Source: Synanceia verrucosa
Lineage: Eukaryota > Chordata > Actinopteri > Perciformes > Synanceiidae
Direction of reading: 5' to 3'
Assembly: GCA_029721515.1 (NCBI GenBank)
Contig: CM056555.1
Coordinates: 2,153,001-2,217,000, forward strand
DNA length: 64,000 nucleotides
Under the pieces are notes generated by a model that ran no database searches, had not been told where the DNA came from, and saw nothing but the letters and a program-made list of their open reading frames with translations. The first letter of the stretch is position 1. Every line of letters starts with the position of its first letter. A program made the translations under genes and the position numbers. Below are positions 36,601 to 49,905 of the stretch, in pieces.

Positions 36601-39600
36601 TATTAGTAGTAATTAAATGACTTCTCTTTAAACATGTAAATCAACACTTACGATCCACTTCTTCATCTTTTCCCAGAAAACCTTAAACTCTTGGAACTCC
36701 AGCATCCCTGTGTTGTCCACCTGGTTTACTGTTAAGAAAAACTCCTCTTGCATTCCTGTGATCTGCTCATCATTGTCATTAAATTAAATGTCATTTTAAA
36801 GAGGATACATCCATCAGGTTGATGATGCTGTGGCAGGTGCTCAGGCTCAGGCCGTCAAATTTGATCTCTTTTCCTGAAAAAAAAAAATACACAAGAAGTG
36901 GATTAATTAGGTTGTTCTACAACTTTGCTTCACTAAAATGATAGAACACAAAAAACACATGACAGAAACATATTGCAGATGTAAGATTAAAGGTGCGATA
37001 GAGGTATAAAATGATTCAATATTATTATTCTGCTGTGAATCAAACTATAAAACATGATATTGTGTGAAAGGTTTCACATATAGAGTCATATTTTTTTATT
37101 AAAATTAAATCAGGGCAACACAAAAAAATGAACAAAACAGTGAATAACTGTCAAAACTCTGTTAAAATCCTTGAATATCTTTCCTCACTTACGTCTGCTG
37201 AGAACGCCGTTCAGCATCTGCTGGAGCTCTCTGACAGAAATCGCCTGGTCCTGGAAAAAAAAACTTTAAATTCATACATGTCGTCAACTAATCTGAGTCA
37301 TTTATTGTAGATTTATAATATTACCAACTCTAGTTTGACAGTTTAATTCACACTGGTCAAATTCCATCATTGTGCCACGTTAAAGTAACATTAACAAAGC
37401 TTGTGGAAAAATATCCCTGTCATATGATGAGCAGTATAAAATAAAATAAAGATGGGGTTTGGAGGAGCTTGATGGGAAAACGTTTTCTTACGTCACCAGC
37501 GAGCTGCTCAAACAGCCTCCTCAGGCCTTTCTCCTCGTCCGTCTCCTCCTCTGGAGCTGAAGGAGGCGCCGGCTGGTGGAAACAACACAGCATGAGTACA
37601 AGCAGACCAGCTGATTGATCGATTGATCGATTATCAGTTCCTGGGTGATATGCTTACATCTGGCAGGTCAGCGTCAACGTTGCTCCCCATCTCCCTGTAG
37701 CAAAAAGATTCAAGAAGTCAGTCACTGCAGATATTTTTGATTTTTAATGTGCCTTATTACTCTGTTTGGACAGTTTTAGCAAGCATAGCCACTGAATTAT
37801 CAGCAAATTTCTTGTTTTTAACAAATTTTGATGAACTCCACCTCATTTTTGACCAAAAAAACAGACACTTTGAGTTATATTGACCATATTTGAGATCAGA
37901 GGACCACATGTTGATGGATTATCACTTACTGGTCTACAATATGTAAAGGTTGAGTTAAGTAAGAAAGCATTTAAGTTTTTGCAGTGGCAGCACACATCGC
38001 CACCTTTTGTCCTCTTGGGACAAATTGACCCACTATATTTGGACAGTTTTAGAAGGCATGGATTATAAACTATCAGTCTCATTTCCATGAAATTCTATCT
38101 CATTTCTGAGCAGAGAATGGCAAAAGTTATGAATTATCTTGACTACAGTTGAGATCATAGGACCATATGTTGAAAAATTGTTATGTAAGGAAGGATTTAA
38201 CACTTTTGTCCTCCTGGGTCAAACTGACCCGAAGATGAAACAAGGGTTAACACTTTGTTTTTTGGGTTGAGCACAATGATGAAATCCACTGTTCCCAACA
38301 CTCACAGAGCTCCGGCCCTCTTCTCAGAGAAGATCCTGACGATGAAGTCAGCCTCGTGGTGGGGCTTGAAGGTGGTGGGGATCAGCAGGTATCTCCCAGG
38401 AGGCAGCGTGAAGCGCTCCGACACCTCCCGCATGTTGATGTAGGTCCTGCTGCGAGCCTTGGACGCATTGTAGCGGAAGAAGTCTTTGCCGATTTGATCT
38501 ATATCATCTGGAGACTGAAGAGACATAAACAGGAAGTTAATACAGCTTGTTTTGACTTGATAAAATGCAAATTAAGACAGAAATTAGTATTAACCACCAC
38601 TTACAACCTCTGCTGACTCATTTCTACTTTTTACACACCTGTTTCTCATTTTTTGTCTTAAAATCCCTTTGTAAAGTGTCCTTGGGTTCACAGAAAGGTG
38701 ATCTATAAATCCAATATCCATTGATACTATTATTACCATGATTACACAGCATATGATCATCAAAGGTAGGGGAGTGTGATGGAAGGCCGACAGGTTTTCA
38801 GATTATTTGAAAAAAAACTTTGATTGACAAAACAGGGCCTCATTAATATTCTCCAAAAGAAAGAAATACACAGGCAAAACATGAATTATTTACAAATATT
38901 CAATTTTTAACCAAGTTGCTCCAGCAGCTTTCTAATCCGCTAAACACAAGATTTTGTCAAATAAGTTGTTTGTTTTCCTTGATTCTGTTTACAGCTGTTG
39001 TTGCATGTGTGACTTATGTGTGTGTGATAAGTTTTTGATAAAGGTGTTCCGCAGGGATCAATTTTAAGACCCTTTTTTTCTCTCTAACACAATCAACAAG
39101 CAATTTTCAACTGCAATTTCCGTTTTTTTTCGATCCTGATGATACCATCATATAATTAATTAAGTCTAATTAAGTATATGTGTGTGTGTGTGTGTGTGTG
39201 TGTTTAGCCTTTCTGTATGTCTTCATTAATGAGCGTTATTGTAATAAAATTATCATTAAATATATGATATAGACATTGTGCTCACTATTCTCACAGGCTC
39301 TCCAATATTTTAAGTATATGAGTTACTACTATTGCAGTCATACCTTGATGTGTATTTAAAATACATATATTTTTGGCACAAAAATGTGACCTAAGTCAGA
39401 ATAAAAATATACATTTCTTGTTACTTGCTGCACTTTCACTGCCAGGGAACACTTAAGTGTAGATTTAAGTACTTTTATAGATTCAAAAAAGAAAAACTGG
39501 CTTATTTCTTTCTGACCTCATACACTGCGAATCCGATGGTCTCCAAGTCCAGGCCCTCCTTCCTCAGCTTCCGTCTGTTCTTCTGCATCAGAGCGATCAC

Positions 39601-42600
39601 CACGCTGCAGACGTCATCGTCGTCGTCGGCGTCCTCCAGCTGCAGCTGGAACTGTGGGTTGGTCCAAAATGTGTCTGCAGATTGAGGATGCACAGATTTA
39701 GAGAGCAGGCTGGGATGTTTGACACCAACAGTTTAAAGCCAAAAAGGCAACAAATCAAGTTAGTATTCTCAGATCTGGTGTCTCACCAATGTAGTTTCTG
39801 CAGCCTCCAGCTGTTGAGCCTCGGATCCAGTTTCCCTCGAGCATTTTGACCTCCCAGTGGCGCTTCGTGTCGTCGGTCAGTGCGTCAGGGGTCATGTTGC
39901 AGATTTCCACCTTGTCGTAGTTCCTCTTGAAGTCGTCAAACTCCATCCTGGACAACACAATGTCAACGTCAGTGGAGTTCAAAGACTTAAATGTGAACTT
40001 TTAAAACGCATTTTGCATCCTTAGATAATTTACGGCCTCCAGTGGAGTCACCCCTCCCATTAGAATAATTCAGATTTGATACCCTGCCATTACAAAGTGT
40101 GGGCATGTTATGTTGCTGACTCCAGTGACATGAATCAGTAGTTTGGACCAATTCTATCACATGAACTCACCAAAATTCACCATCTTCTGTTGAATTCTGC
40201 AGGATGCGCTTTTTTTCTGCTGCGTCAACATAATTCCACTCTCTGGAACTGAAACACGACGAAAACAATCCGTCACAACTTTAACAAACAGAAAACCTTT
40301 TTATAACCTTTTATTTTATGACTACAAAATACATGAAAACAACCACGGAACAGCTACAGAAAGATTAGGCCAAATTAGGTATGATGGGTCTTCTTTGTGA
40401 AGCCTTATAATCCATCCATGCCAAAATATGCTGTTTTTTTTTACATGCATTTTAAAAGTTAAGCTAAAGTGCTTACTTGTCACTCCAGGGGCCGTTCCAC
40501 TCGACCTGACCCCAGGGGTTTCTGACCCGGATCAGCTGGACCTTCTTACCTCTGACATTAACCTGAAACCCAGACCAGAGTTATGGCTCTGCTTAGTGAA
40601 CAAAAAAACTAAATAACAGTGTGATTCCAGTCACATGAAACCAGTCTTACCTCATCCAGGCCTGTGATGGAGTAGGCGTGTCCCTTCACCAGGCCGGTGC
40701 TCGTCTTGGCCTCGGACTCTGCAGAGCTGGAGATCTGGAGAAAACCAAAAAAGCCCGGAGAGAGGCGTTTAAAACAGGGGAGCTCATGCTAAACCTTTTA
40801 CTCGAAGGGTGGAGGTAACGGTAATCATATGAGTCTTTACATCAATGGAGCATCCCATCATGGAGCCTCTGTCCAGGGCCTTCTTCATGATTGAGAACAG
40901 GTTGTCTGGAGCTTTCTTGGTTTCATAAAGTTCACAGACGCCGCCGGTAAAATCCTCCATGGCTTCCATCGTGCTGCCGCCCTTCAGCGACTCGTAGCTG
41001 CCATGCAGTCTATAATAAACACACCACAGTGATTTAACAAACGGGCTAAAGGCCAGACTTTAAGAGTTTTTATGATGGTTTTCTGTTGATTCATGGTCCC
41101 CTGGGGATAACTCCAGACACTTTTGGTCATCCCATTACATCACTATTAGGCCAAATGAGTCTTGTGAGGGCAATGATGGAGATATTTCTAACCAGATAAA
41201 ACTCTAACATCATGACAAGATTTAATGGTCCTTTCATTCCGCTCATTTAGTTTGTTGATGTGGGTGTATTGGATGCAATGATTTTAGTCACATTTAGGCA
41301 ATTGCATGTAGTATGATATGATTATGACTGTGATTAAAATGAAGTGGATGTTAATCTGTCACTGATGAAGGATGAAGGAGTGTTTACTTGGCGTAGGCTT
41401 TCTCCAGCAGGGCGCTCCAGAACTCGTTGTTGGAGGCGGAGTGAAGCATGATGAGATTGTTTCTGACCGTCGGCAGCCGGTCGTCCACCACAACATCCAG
41501 CCATTGGTTGTGATGCCAGAACTGAAGGACAAACAGAGGATGAAGTACTTGGTTGTTCATCCATTGCCCATTAATTTACTATCTGTAACATTCAGCATTC
41601 AAACACGAATTAATGAAGTCATTCATTCACTGCTCTATTTCATTTGTGTATCTCATCAGCCTATTTTATTGGTATATATTTGATGGATGGATGGATGGAT
41701 GGATGATGGATGGATGATTGATGGGTGGATGATGGAAGGATGGATGATGGATGAATGGATGAATGGATGGATGGATGGATGGATGGCTGGATGAATGGAT
41801 GAATGGCTGATGGATGGATGGATGGATGGATGGCTGGATGAATGGATGAATGATAGATGGATGGATGGATGGATGGCTGATGGATGGATGGATGAATGGA
41901 TAGATGGATGGATGAATGGATGGATGGATGAATGGCTGATGGATGGATGAATGTATGGATGGATGGATGAATGGCTGATGGATGGATGAATGTATGGATG
42001 GATGTATGGATGGATGGATGATGGATGGATGGATGGATGGATGAATGGCTGATGGATGGATGAATGAATGGATGGATGGATGAATGGCTGATGGATGGAT
42101 GGATGAATGGATGGATGGATGGATGGATGAATGGCTGATGGATGGATGGATGAATGGCTGATGGATGGATGAATGTATGGATGGATGTATGGATGGATGG
42201 ATGATGGATGGATGGATGGATGGATGAATGGCTGATGGATGGATGAATGAATGGATGGATGGATGAATGGCTGATGGATGGATGGATGAATGTATGGATG
42301 GATGTATGGATGGATGGATGATGGATGGATGGATGGATGAATGTATGGGTGGATGTATGGATGGATGGATGAATGGATGAATGGATGGATGGATGGGTGA
42401 ATGGCTGATGGATGGATGGATGGATGGATGGATGGATGAATGGCTGATGGATGGATGGATGGATGAATGTATGGATGATGGATGGATGGATGAATGGATG
42501 GATGGATGGCTGAATGGATGGATGAATGGATGGATGGATGATGGATGGATGGATTGGATGATGGCACTGTTATTCTCATCTATCCTGCATTAATTTTTTT

Positions 42601-44020
42601 GTGTGTGAAATTTGTCTAAAATGTCTGAAAGGTCCAACAGGAGCAACAGAGGCTCAATCAAAGTGAAACTTGTCAGCCAATGAAACACCTCCACCTCATC
42701 AGCCTGCAGCCAATCAGCCGGCAGCATACCTGGAAGTGAAAGATGCCAGCGTATCTGCGGTCAAAGTCCTGGTCGTGTGGGACAACTCGGGCCAGGGCAT
42801 CTTTTTTGAGGGTCAAGGACGCGATAGCTGCCAGGAGCCAGCAGTCCCCTGTAGTGACAAAACAGGTGCATCATGGGTAAATGAGTGACATCACACCAGC
42901 GAACTGCCTCATGCAGACAACTTGAGTACCAACCGAGCTGCCCTTGGCAAATGTCTGTCCTTTTTGCTCCACCAACGATGAACTTTGGGTTCTCGCAGAG
43001 CTCCTGGAACAGGAAGAGAACAGGTCGGTTTATTTAGGAGAAAACAATGGCAGTGGAGAGGCGACACAGGTGCCTTTAATAGGTGTGTTCACATTCCAGG
43101 CATATTAATCTGCCTTACATCCCAGTCACTGGAGCACAAAAAGGTAAACCACGCCAGCTGAAGGCAGCTGAAGCATTTACACGCCCAAGACAGAAATGTT
43201 TTGCCATTGTCGTGAATTTTCCACAGTTTACAGGATATTAGTGCAGGAATGCATGTAGAAACGAGAAGATGCTCGAAAAAATACAAACATTACAAAGAAA
43301 ATCGAGAAAGCTCCCTGACACGTTTTAATCTATCGCTGATCAGTGAAAAGCAACCAAATCGAACGTCTGGGTTTGACTTCTGAGCAGCTGCAGCTTATAT
43401 TACATCTGTTTCACTGCAGATAACGTTGAGGCGTGTGGGGATAAAGTCTGAGTCTGTGCACTTGACTCTATTTACACTCCTTTCTTGCAGAACTGGTTTC
43501 ACAGCCGCGACTTGATTGTGTTTTTTTTGTTGTATTAGAAGCAATAAAATGAACTTCAACTTGCACTTTATTTATTCAGCCATAATAACAGATTATCTGA
43601 TGTCAACAGCTCATTCATCCAGGTCGTACTGAACCACATTTACAAGAGTTTTCAGTGCTTGTTAGACTAATAGATACAACCGGTTTTATCTGTAAAAGCA
43701 AAGCAGGTGAAGAATAGCGAAGTGCATTCATTCAGGATTTCAAAAGCTGAATTAGAGTTTCAGTGGTTAGGATGCTGCTCTGACCAGCATCACTCCCTGT
43801 GTTTCCTACATACCTTGGGCCTCTTCCATTCAATGTGGACAGGGACGCTCTGGCTGAAATAGAGCGAGGAGTCGGTGGCTGGGAAGTCGGGATCCTCAAA
43901 CAGGACCCCCTTCTGCAGACACTCGTGCCTCAGCTCCTCAAAGGACTTCCCATCTGACTGAGTGTCCACGGCCTTGTTGGGGCTGGAGCCCCGGCCCGAC
44001 AGAGTGGACAGGAGAGGCAT
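33633..44020 (-). CDS. capn9: Calpain-9-like calcium-dependent cysteine protease
   Basis: Twenty coding exons: 43814-44020, 42934-43003, 42730-42848, 41388-41521, 40841-41009, 40651-40734, 40477-40562, 40171-40248, 39787-39947, 39517-39674, 38306-38514, 37658-37694, 37492-37572, 37193-37250, 36809-36873, 36652-36720, 36192-36270, 34369-34485, 33857-33915 and 33633-33659; 2067 nt, 688 aa (human CAPN9 690). All phases join. Protease core: Cys95 in QGQLGDCWLLAAIAS, His252 in LVKGHAYSITG, Asn276 in RVRNPWGQVEW; the triad is complete. A C2-like domain follows (WEVKMLEGNWIRGSTAGGC to RIFSEKRAGAL), then a penta-EF-hand domain from about residue 510 (FDTDRSGKMSSYELRSALKAA). The protein ends FLMLSMNV. 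The short N-terminus and SFEELRHECLQKGVLFEDPD favour CAPN9 over CAPN1/2/8, and TAF5L/NUP133 as neighbours agree. It acts in cytosolic, calcium-triggered limited proteolysis. Confidence 0.9.
34797..34860. repeat. 23-bp-arm hairpin in capn9 intron 18
   Basis: TCCTCAGTGGACGGACTTTC (plus CTC) pairs with GAGGAAACTCTGTCCACTGAGGA-type sequence 18 bp downstream, 21 of 23 positions. It may be the remnant of a palindromic element. Confidence 0.5.
35140..36068. repeat. 24-bp minisatellite in capn9 intron 17, about 38 units
   Basis: Plus-strand unit CTGGAGATTAGTTTACCTGC TGGT with GTTGGT, GTTAGT, AGCTGC and CCAGTT variants. As 24 is divisible by 3, a 315-codon plus-strand frame (LPAGLEIS octapeptide) and a second shifted frame stay open; both are artefacts antisense to capn9. 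Confidence 0.92.
39176..39206. repeat. (GT)n microsatellite in capn9 intron 10
   Basis: Uninterrupted TG run between unique sequences. Confidence 0.85.
41682..42556. repeat. (GGAT)n / GGATGAAT-type array in capn9 intron 3
   Basis: 875 bp of tetranucleotide GGAT with recurrent GAAT, GGCT, GTAT and GATGATGG interruptions arranged in longer blocks. One frame on the minus strand reads as Ser-Ile-His-Pro repeats for over 300 codons; this is a by-product. Confidence 0.93.
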
Positions 44021-47000
44021 CTTCCTCGTGGACGGTGCTGGAGATGTGTGATGGAGCGAGTCTCCTGCTGCTGTCTGATGCAGGGACGAGTCCGTCAGGT
44101 CGGTAGGGCTGACGGCACCACACCCTCTGGACAGGAACTGGTTTGTCCTCCTGTGACGGTGAACCTCGCCCGCTCTCTCTCTCTCTTATCTCGCTCTCTC
44201 TCTTTGGGTTTGGTCTGCAGGAAAATGTAAGAGTTCCTGATGGTTTGACAGATACATTAAATAACCTGAAGTGGTACTTTCAAATCAGTGCCTCTGAACG
44301 GAAACTTTTTGGTCAACCTGCTGCTGCTTAAAGACATATAGTGTATTTATATTTATACTAGTCTGTATACTGTAGATATATCTGATCTATAGTGTACTTA
44401 TATTTATTCTAGTCTATATACTCTCTATATCTGATCTACATTGTACTTATATTTATAGTAGTGTATAAATCTTAAATATATTAAATAATTTCACGGGTTG
44501 GGATCAATAAAGTAATTCTATTATATTCTATATCTGTCCGACAGTGTATAAGATTCATCTCATGATACCATATATTTTCTATAAAACAACAACAATAATA
44601 ATAATAATAATACATATTTACAGTATGTACACAAATGAAATGAAAATTCAATATTCAAACTATGGATATGACATAAATTAGAATTTATAAAATACAAACA
44701 ATGCTGTACAAATTAGTGTAAATTAGTTCTTGTTGTATTGTGATAACATATATAAGTAATTATTCAGATTATTGTGCAAATTTTGTGCCTTTGTTATATA
44801 TTTTTGCAAAATGACAACAGAGAGACACAAAAAACAATAAACACAGAGAGAGACAACAAAAACAAACAGATGAACAATAAACTACAACATGTCTCTTTTA
44901 GGCTGAGTGTCCTGCTACAGGACAGATTAGGGGCCTTTTACATGTCAGTGTTCATCGTCTCAGAGTCGTCCTCTTCCTGTCAGGTACGACATTCCTGCTG
45001 CAGCACCTGGATTTAACAGGTGTGTGACTCAAACAGGTATGTGACTTTAACAGGTATGTGACTTTGTGTTCTGTTGCTTTCTATGCAAGAATCCACAAAC
45101 CTGCACGTCCTGCAAAACCATTGATTAGATCTAAATTAGAAACAGAAAGAACCTGGATGAAGAAGGTGAGCAGCATCCTCCTCTCTTTAACTCCGTCCAC
45201 CTGGACAGTGCACATGGAAGAAGTCCTCAGGTGTATCATATGAGTAGCAATACCACAGTGTAGAATTCCTGCATTCAAATGTGATAATCTGATTCTTAAA
45301 TTGTAAAAATAATTTGTAAATTTCCCCTGGTCCCCTGTGGTCTCCCAGTCAGGAAGTCCAGAATTCAGCTGCACATTGAGGAGTTGATTCCCTGCTGGTC
45401 CATACATAGAGTTTAGGTGATCATATGATACAGACTTGTGATTATCTAAAGCTGATACAGAGAGTGGATGACACCACAGACAGGAAGCTCAGACTCAGAC
45501 GTTTTTTTAAAATAAAAGACTGTTTTTTTCAAACTAAAAGCTCAAAACTCTGATTTAATCTTCACAGGAAACTAGGGGAAATAAGCACATAGTGCATGCT
45601 TCTGTGCAGCAGAGGGGAAGCATGTAGGTCCGGCGTCATGTAGGCAGGGAGTGTGAGTAACAGAAGCTCTGTCAGTGTTTTTTTTTTGTTATACATGATG
45701 TGTATCAGCTAGTTTCTGTCCGTTCCTAGACGCCTCCATAACCAGCTGATCCACATCTGAAGTCACAGTGTTTATGTGTCTGGTACGTCTGGTTTATCAG
45801 CTCTCAGCGTGTTTTGTTTTTTTTTTTTTTTATAGGCAGCGATGACAAAAGAGACTGAAACCAGCACGGTTAGCAACAAAACAAAGGAAATGAAGCGTTG
45901 GTTTCAAATAAATTCTGTTATTTATTCCTTGTTTTTGGGGCTACAGGAGGGAGCAAAGGTTTACTGACAAAACAACTTCCAGGTTGATTTGAAGAATGAA
46001 ATATTCAAAACAACTCTCTCTATATATATAAAACAAAATACAAGGTCAGTGTTTTTTTTTTTTTAGCCCTCTTTAAGCACAACCTGGATGACGACTCTCT
46101 GTAGCCAAATAGTACAAAAATACAGCATATTTACACTTTTTTAAGCATTGCACAGTTGATGCCACTTGCAGAATAGTGTGAAAAATACCCTTTAATTCTT
46201 AGAAATTTACTCAATAAGGTTATTTACACTTTATTTTTTGTTTCTCAGAACCTTCAGGAGGCGATTCAGCGACAAACCAAGAGAAAGGAAACAACCACTT
46301 CCTGTTCTGGTGCTTAAGTTAAGTTCAGTATTAGACCTCTGAGATCCTTGTAAAAACCTCTTAACAGACTCTAAACTCCATGAGCATCAATGCAAAACAC
46401 ACGTTCTTTATTTCTGAACCTTCTTCTTCCAGTTTTTGATTGCGAGCTGCGTGTCACTGAGTGTTTGGGATCGAAGGACCGACCAGGTGAAAGACAACTT
46501 TAAAGGAACAGTCCCACTTTTTGAGTATATTGTTCGTTGCCATCTTACCCTGAGTCAAGAGTCCAGAAACAGACGGATTCTAAATCATACTGACGACTAA
46601 GAACACACCGCCCTGGAACAGAAAAAAAAAACCCAAAACAATCCAACAGCATTGTTTATTCGATATTTATGTATTTAATGGCTGATAACAAACACCATTT
46701 TCCACTTTCATTTTTGGTGCTACAGACTTCAATTTGTAATGTTTTTTTTTTACTTTATAGTCTTTCCTGATTTAGATTATTATTAAATGCTAAAAGGGAA
46801 AAGTTCTTGTACGTTTGCTTGAGCTGAAAACTCTAAATCACTGTTAACTGAAAAAACTGAACTGTCCTCCTGAACTGAATTATGGTCAAATTAAGTCAGT
46901 ACTTTAGGTTACTGTAGATGGAAGGGGCTTTATATTCTGTGCACCAGCCAACAGTTTATCCCAGCCCCTCTTCTAGTTGGGTGAAAGTGATTTTTCAAAT

Positions 47001-47376
47001 TTAGCTATTTTTTTTTTATTCAACAACAGAAACAATATTTTCCAACAGTCACATTTTATATGCTGCTTTGATAGACCCTTAAACTTGTGCATGACAGCAG
47101 AGTAAACAGTTTGTGACCACCAAGGCACCGGACCCAGAAGAAATATTTAATACTGACATCTAGTGAAGATGCTTTGGTCATTCGAGAATACCACCAAGGA
47201 CAAAAGATAAAGATTATTTCTCTATAAATGAAGTCAGTTTTGGAAGAAAAAGAGACGTTTCTGTGGCAGGAAGTGATGAAGTGAAGAGAAGTGTACCTCC
47301 TGTTCAGGTGAACCTCTCAGCAGTGACTTCAATCAAACATCTGGAGGAACTCAAGCTGTCCTGCCGAACATCACGG
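44021..47376. other. Spacer between capn9 and taf5l
   Basis: 44021-44200 is the probable capn9 5' UTR/promoter, with a (TCTC)n tract at 44175-44210. Three imperfect ~60-bp units (AGTGTATTTATATTTATACT) occupy 44336-44465. A LINE-like tail (GGGATCAATAAAGTAATTC) follows near 44500 and (TAA)n at 44590-44610. The 46-47 kb part probably includes the taf5l 3' UTR. No further coding exon recognised. Confidence 0.4.
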
Positions 47377-49717
47377 CTACTGCTCTGCTTTCTCTTGTGC
47401 CGTTCCCGTCACCAGCAGCAGGTTGCAGGCCATGAACTGGACGTTGAGCACGTTGCTGGTGTTTCCAGTGTACATTCCCACCAGTTCGCTGGACGAGCCG
47501 TCGGCCGGCGTCCCGCCGTGGGAGTTCCGGATGTCCCACACCCGGACAGAGTTGTCCATGGACGACGATGCCACCAGACTGCTGTCCGGGCTGAAAGTCA
47601 GGCTGGTGACGCTGTCCGTGTGTCCCCGCAGGTCTTTGAACAGCGTCCCCGACGCCAAGTCCCACAGCTTCACCCTTTGGTCCTCGCCAGCAGATGCTAA
47701 ATACTTCCCATTTGGCGAGAAAGCGAGTGACAGCACCGGGCCACGGTGGCCAGTGAAGAGGCGAACAGACGCCCCCTGCTGGGTGCTCCACAGCCGGACA
47801 GTCTTGTCTGTGGAACCGGTGGCCAAGTAGTTAGAGTTTGGGTGGAATTTAACACAGTCGACGTCAGCAAGATGCCCGGCGTAGAGCCGCAGCGGGTAGG
47901 TGCGGGAGAACGTCCAGAGGCGGGCGGTCCGGTCGTGGGAGCCGCTGGCGAAATAAAGGCTGCAGGGGCTGACGTCCACGTCCCACACCGGGTAGGCGTG
48001 TCCCTGGTAGAGCGCCGTGTTGGTGAAGCTGCCCAGGTCCCAGTAGCGGATGGTCGTGTCCTCGGAGCAGGACAGCAGGCCGGAGCTGTCCGTCAGGAAG
48101 GCGGTACGAAACACCGGGCCGCTGTGACCTCGCAGGGTCTTTGTCTCGCTGCCGGAGCCGTCTTCTTCATCCACCTGCGGGGAACGACATCTGACATAAG
48201 CTGTCTATACATTTTGGGGGGGGGTTTAAATGTGAAAATATGATGTAAATCAGTTACAATATTTAACTTCAGGGCTGCAACTCAATTCATTGTTTCGTCT
48301 ATGTCAGAAAATCGAGAACGACTTCCCTCATAATTTCCTCTGGATTGTATTAATGAAAGAAAAGTACCAAATATGTGGATTGTCTTTTTTATGTCACTGG
48401 TGACTGATTATCTATAACATGCTGCGCTCTGGAAACTTGTGATGAATATTTTTTCTGCATTTTCTGATACTTCATAAACCAAAACTGCATTAAACTTGCT
48501 GTTGTCTTAAATTTAAGTGTCTTTACAGCATGATTAAATGCATTGAAGCCATTTCCAACAACCCTGACAAGACATGAATCCCTTCCGTCAACTCACTTCC
48601 TCCTCCAGCACGTCGCAGGCCAGGTGGATGAGCGACACGTCGGCCTGATGTGGTTTGGCCTTCAGCTTTCTGGCTCGCAGACTCCACAGCTTCACTGTGG
48701 AGCTGTCGAAGCCTGCGGCCAGCAGCCGGCTGTCAGCCGAGACCTCTGCTGTGTTCAACATCTGCTCCGTGTGGTGGAAGGCGTAAAAACACACGGTGGT
48801 GAGTGTGGGGGGGCCCTCGCGGACTTTCTTGATGCAGTCCTGCAGAGTCTCCAGGGCCGCCTCGCTCTGTGGGATCCCTGCAGGGACCTCCACCCCCTCC
48901 CCACCTTCAGCCCCGTCCACTCCCGCCCAGGAGGAGGTGGAGTTTGGAGCTGCGGTTGCTCCACCGGCGGATCCATACAGCTGGTAGTCTGTACGCCTGG
49001 AGGCGGTAACCTCCACCTGCAGGTGTGTGGTAAGGGCCCTGCAGAGGGCACTGTTGTCCTCACTCTGCAGGTACCGCAGCAGGTAGTTGTAGGCCGGCTC
49101 CGTCAGGTGAACCACGTATTTATGCTCCAGGAAAGCACTCAGTTTGGGGTTGGCTGCAACGTCCTGAGCGGTGAGGACATGGCGGAGCTGCTCTATGGTG
49201 GCGCGCTGCTCGCCGTCCTGAAGAAAGGCGGCGTGGAAACGACTGTAGAACCCATCTACTGCCCCCTTCAGGCCGCAGTGCACCAAGTCCAGGTGGAGGT
49301 AGACGAAGAGTGGGTAGAGGACGCTGCTCACCTCCTTCGCCCAGGATATTTCTGTTTCTGGTTTATGGGAAATAAAAAGCAAAAGTGTGAGAGCAGCATC
49401 CTAAGAAGACTTCTAAATATGATTTGGAGCAGACATCTGAACTGGTCAGTTCAGAAAAAAAACACACACTCAACATAAGCGAAGGTATTTAGAGAATGAG
49501 ATACCTGAGAGGAAGGAGCGCAGCCTGGAGTACTGAGTCTCATACTGCTGAGGGTCTGACTGGCAGGGAGCAGCAGAGACGATGTTGGCACAACCCGACT
49601 CCGTCTGCACTGCTCAGAGAAACAGAACGAGAAGAATGTAGCAGAGAAAAGAAAAATGTCACCATGTCAGTCTACCCTTTGACATGTGGTGATATGAAAG
49701 ACTTAACTGTCGTCACC

Positions 49718-49750
<33 letters not shown>

Positions 49751-49905
49751 CTCCCAGTGTGCTCACCTGTGAGGCTGGCAGCCATCTCCTCCGCTGACTG
49801 GAACAGCTTGGCTCCTTTCATGGAGCCATCAGTGTCCACATACTGCCTCCGCTTCAGGTACTGAGCCACGGCATACTGGATCTGCTCAGTGCGAACCCGC
49901 TTCAT
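47377..49905 (-). CDS. taf5l: TAF5-like RNA polymerase II p300/CBP-associated factor subunit (PAF65-beta)
   Basis: Coding exons 49767-49905, 49505-49609, 48597-49357 and 47377-48174 (1803 nt, 600 aa; human 589). Intron phases are 1, 1, 0. The start MKRVRTEQIQYAVAQYLKRR is near-identical to the family, and a CAG acceptor at 49909-49911 shows a 5' UTR exon upstream (its donor is at about 50303). Residues about 60-190 form the TAF5 N-terminal (NTD2) domain (SVLYPLFVYLHLDLV, FYSRFHAAFLQDGEQ). The C-terminal half is a WD40 propeller, with clear blades LRGHSGPVFRTAF, YQGHAYPVWDVDVS, YAGHLADVDCVKFHP, FTGHRGPVLSLAFSP and LRGHTDSVTSLTFSP. It is a structural subunit of nuclear SAGA/PCAF histone acetyltransferase complexes. 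A Gly/Ser/Ala-rich insert at about 205-235 (ATAAPNSTSSWAGVDGAEGG) accounts for most of the extra length. Confidence 0.96.
49715..49753. repeat. (CAC)n(CAT)n microsatellite in taf5l intron 1 of the coding region
   Basis: Nested trinucleotide repeat just outside the first coding exon. Confidence 0.85.

Noticed and set aside
41656..42579. 307-codon minus-strand open frame of Ser-Ile-His-Pro
   Set aside because: Direct translation of the GGAT tetranucleotide array; no start context or splice support.
47746..48243. 165-codon plus-strand open frame
   Set aside because: Antisense shadow of the taf5l WD40 exon.
48543..49478. 311-codon plus-strand open frame
   Set aside because: Antisense shadow of taf5l exon 4, which is clearly the real gene by family match and splice phase.
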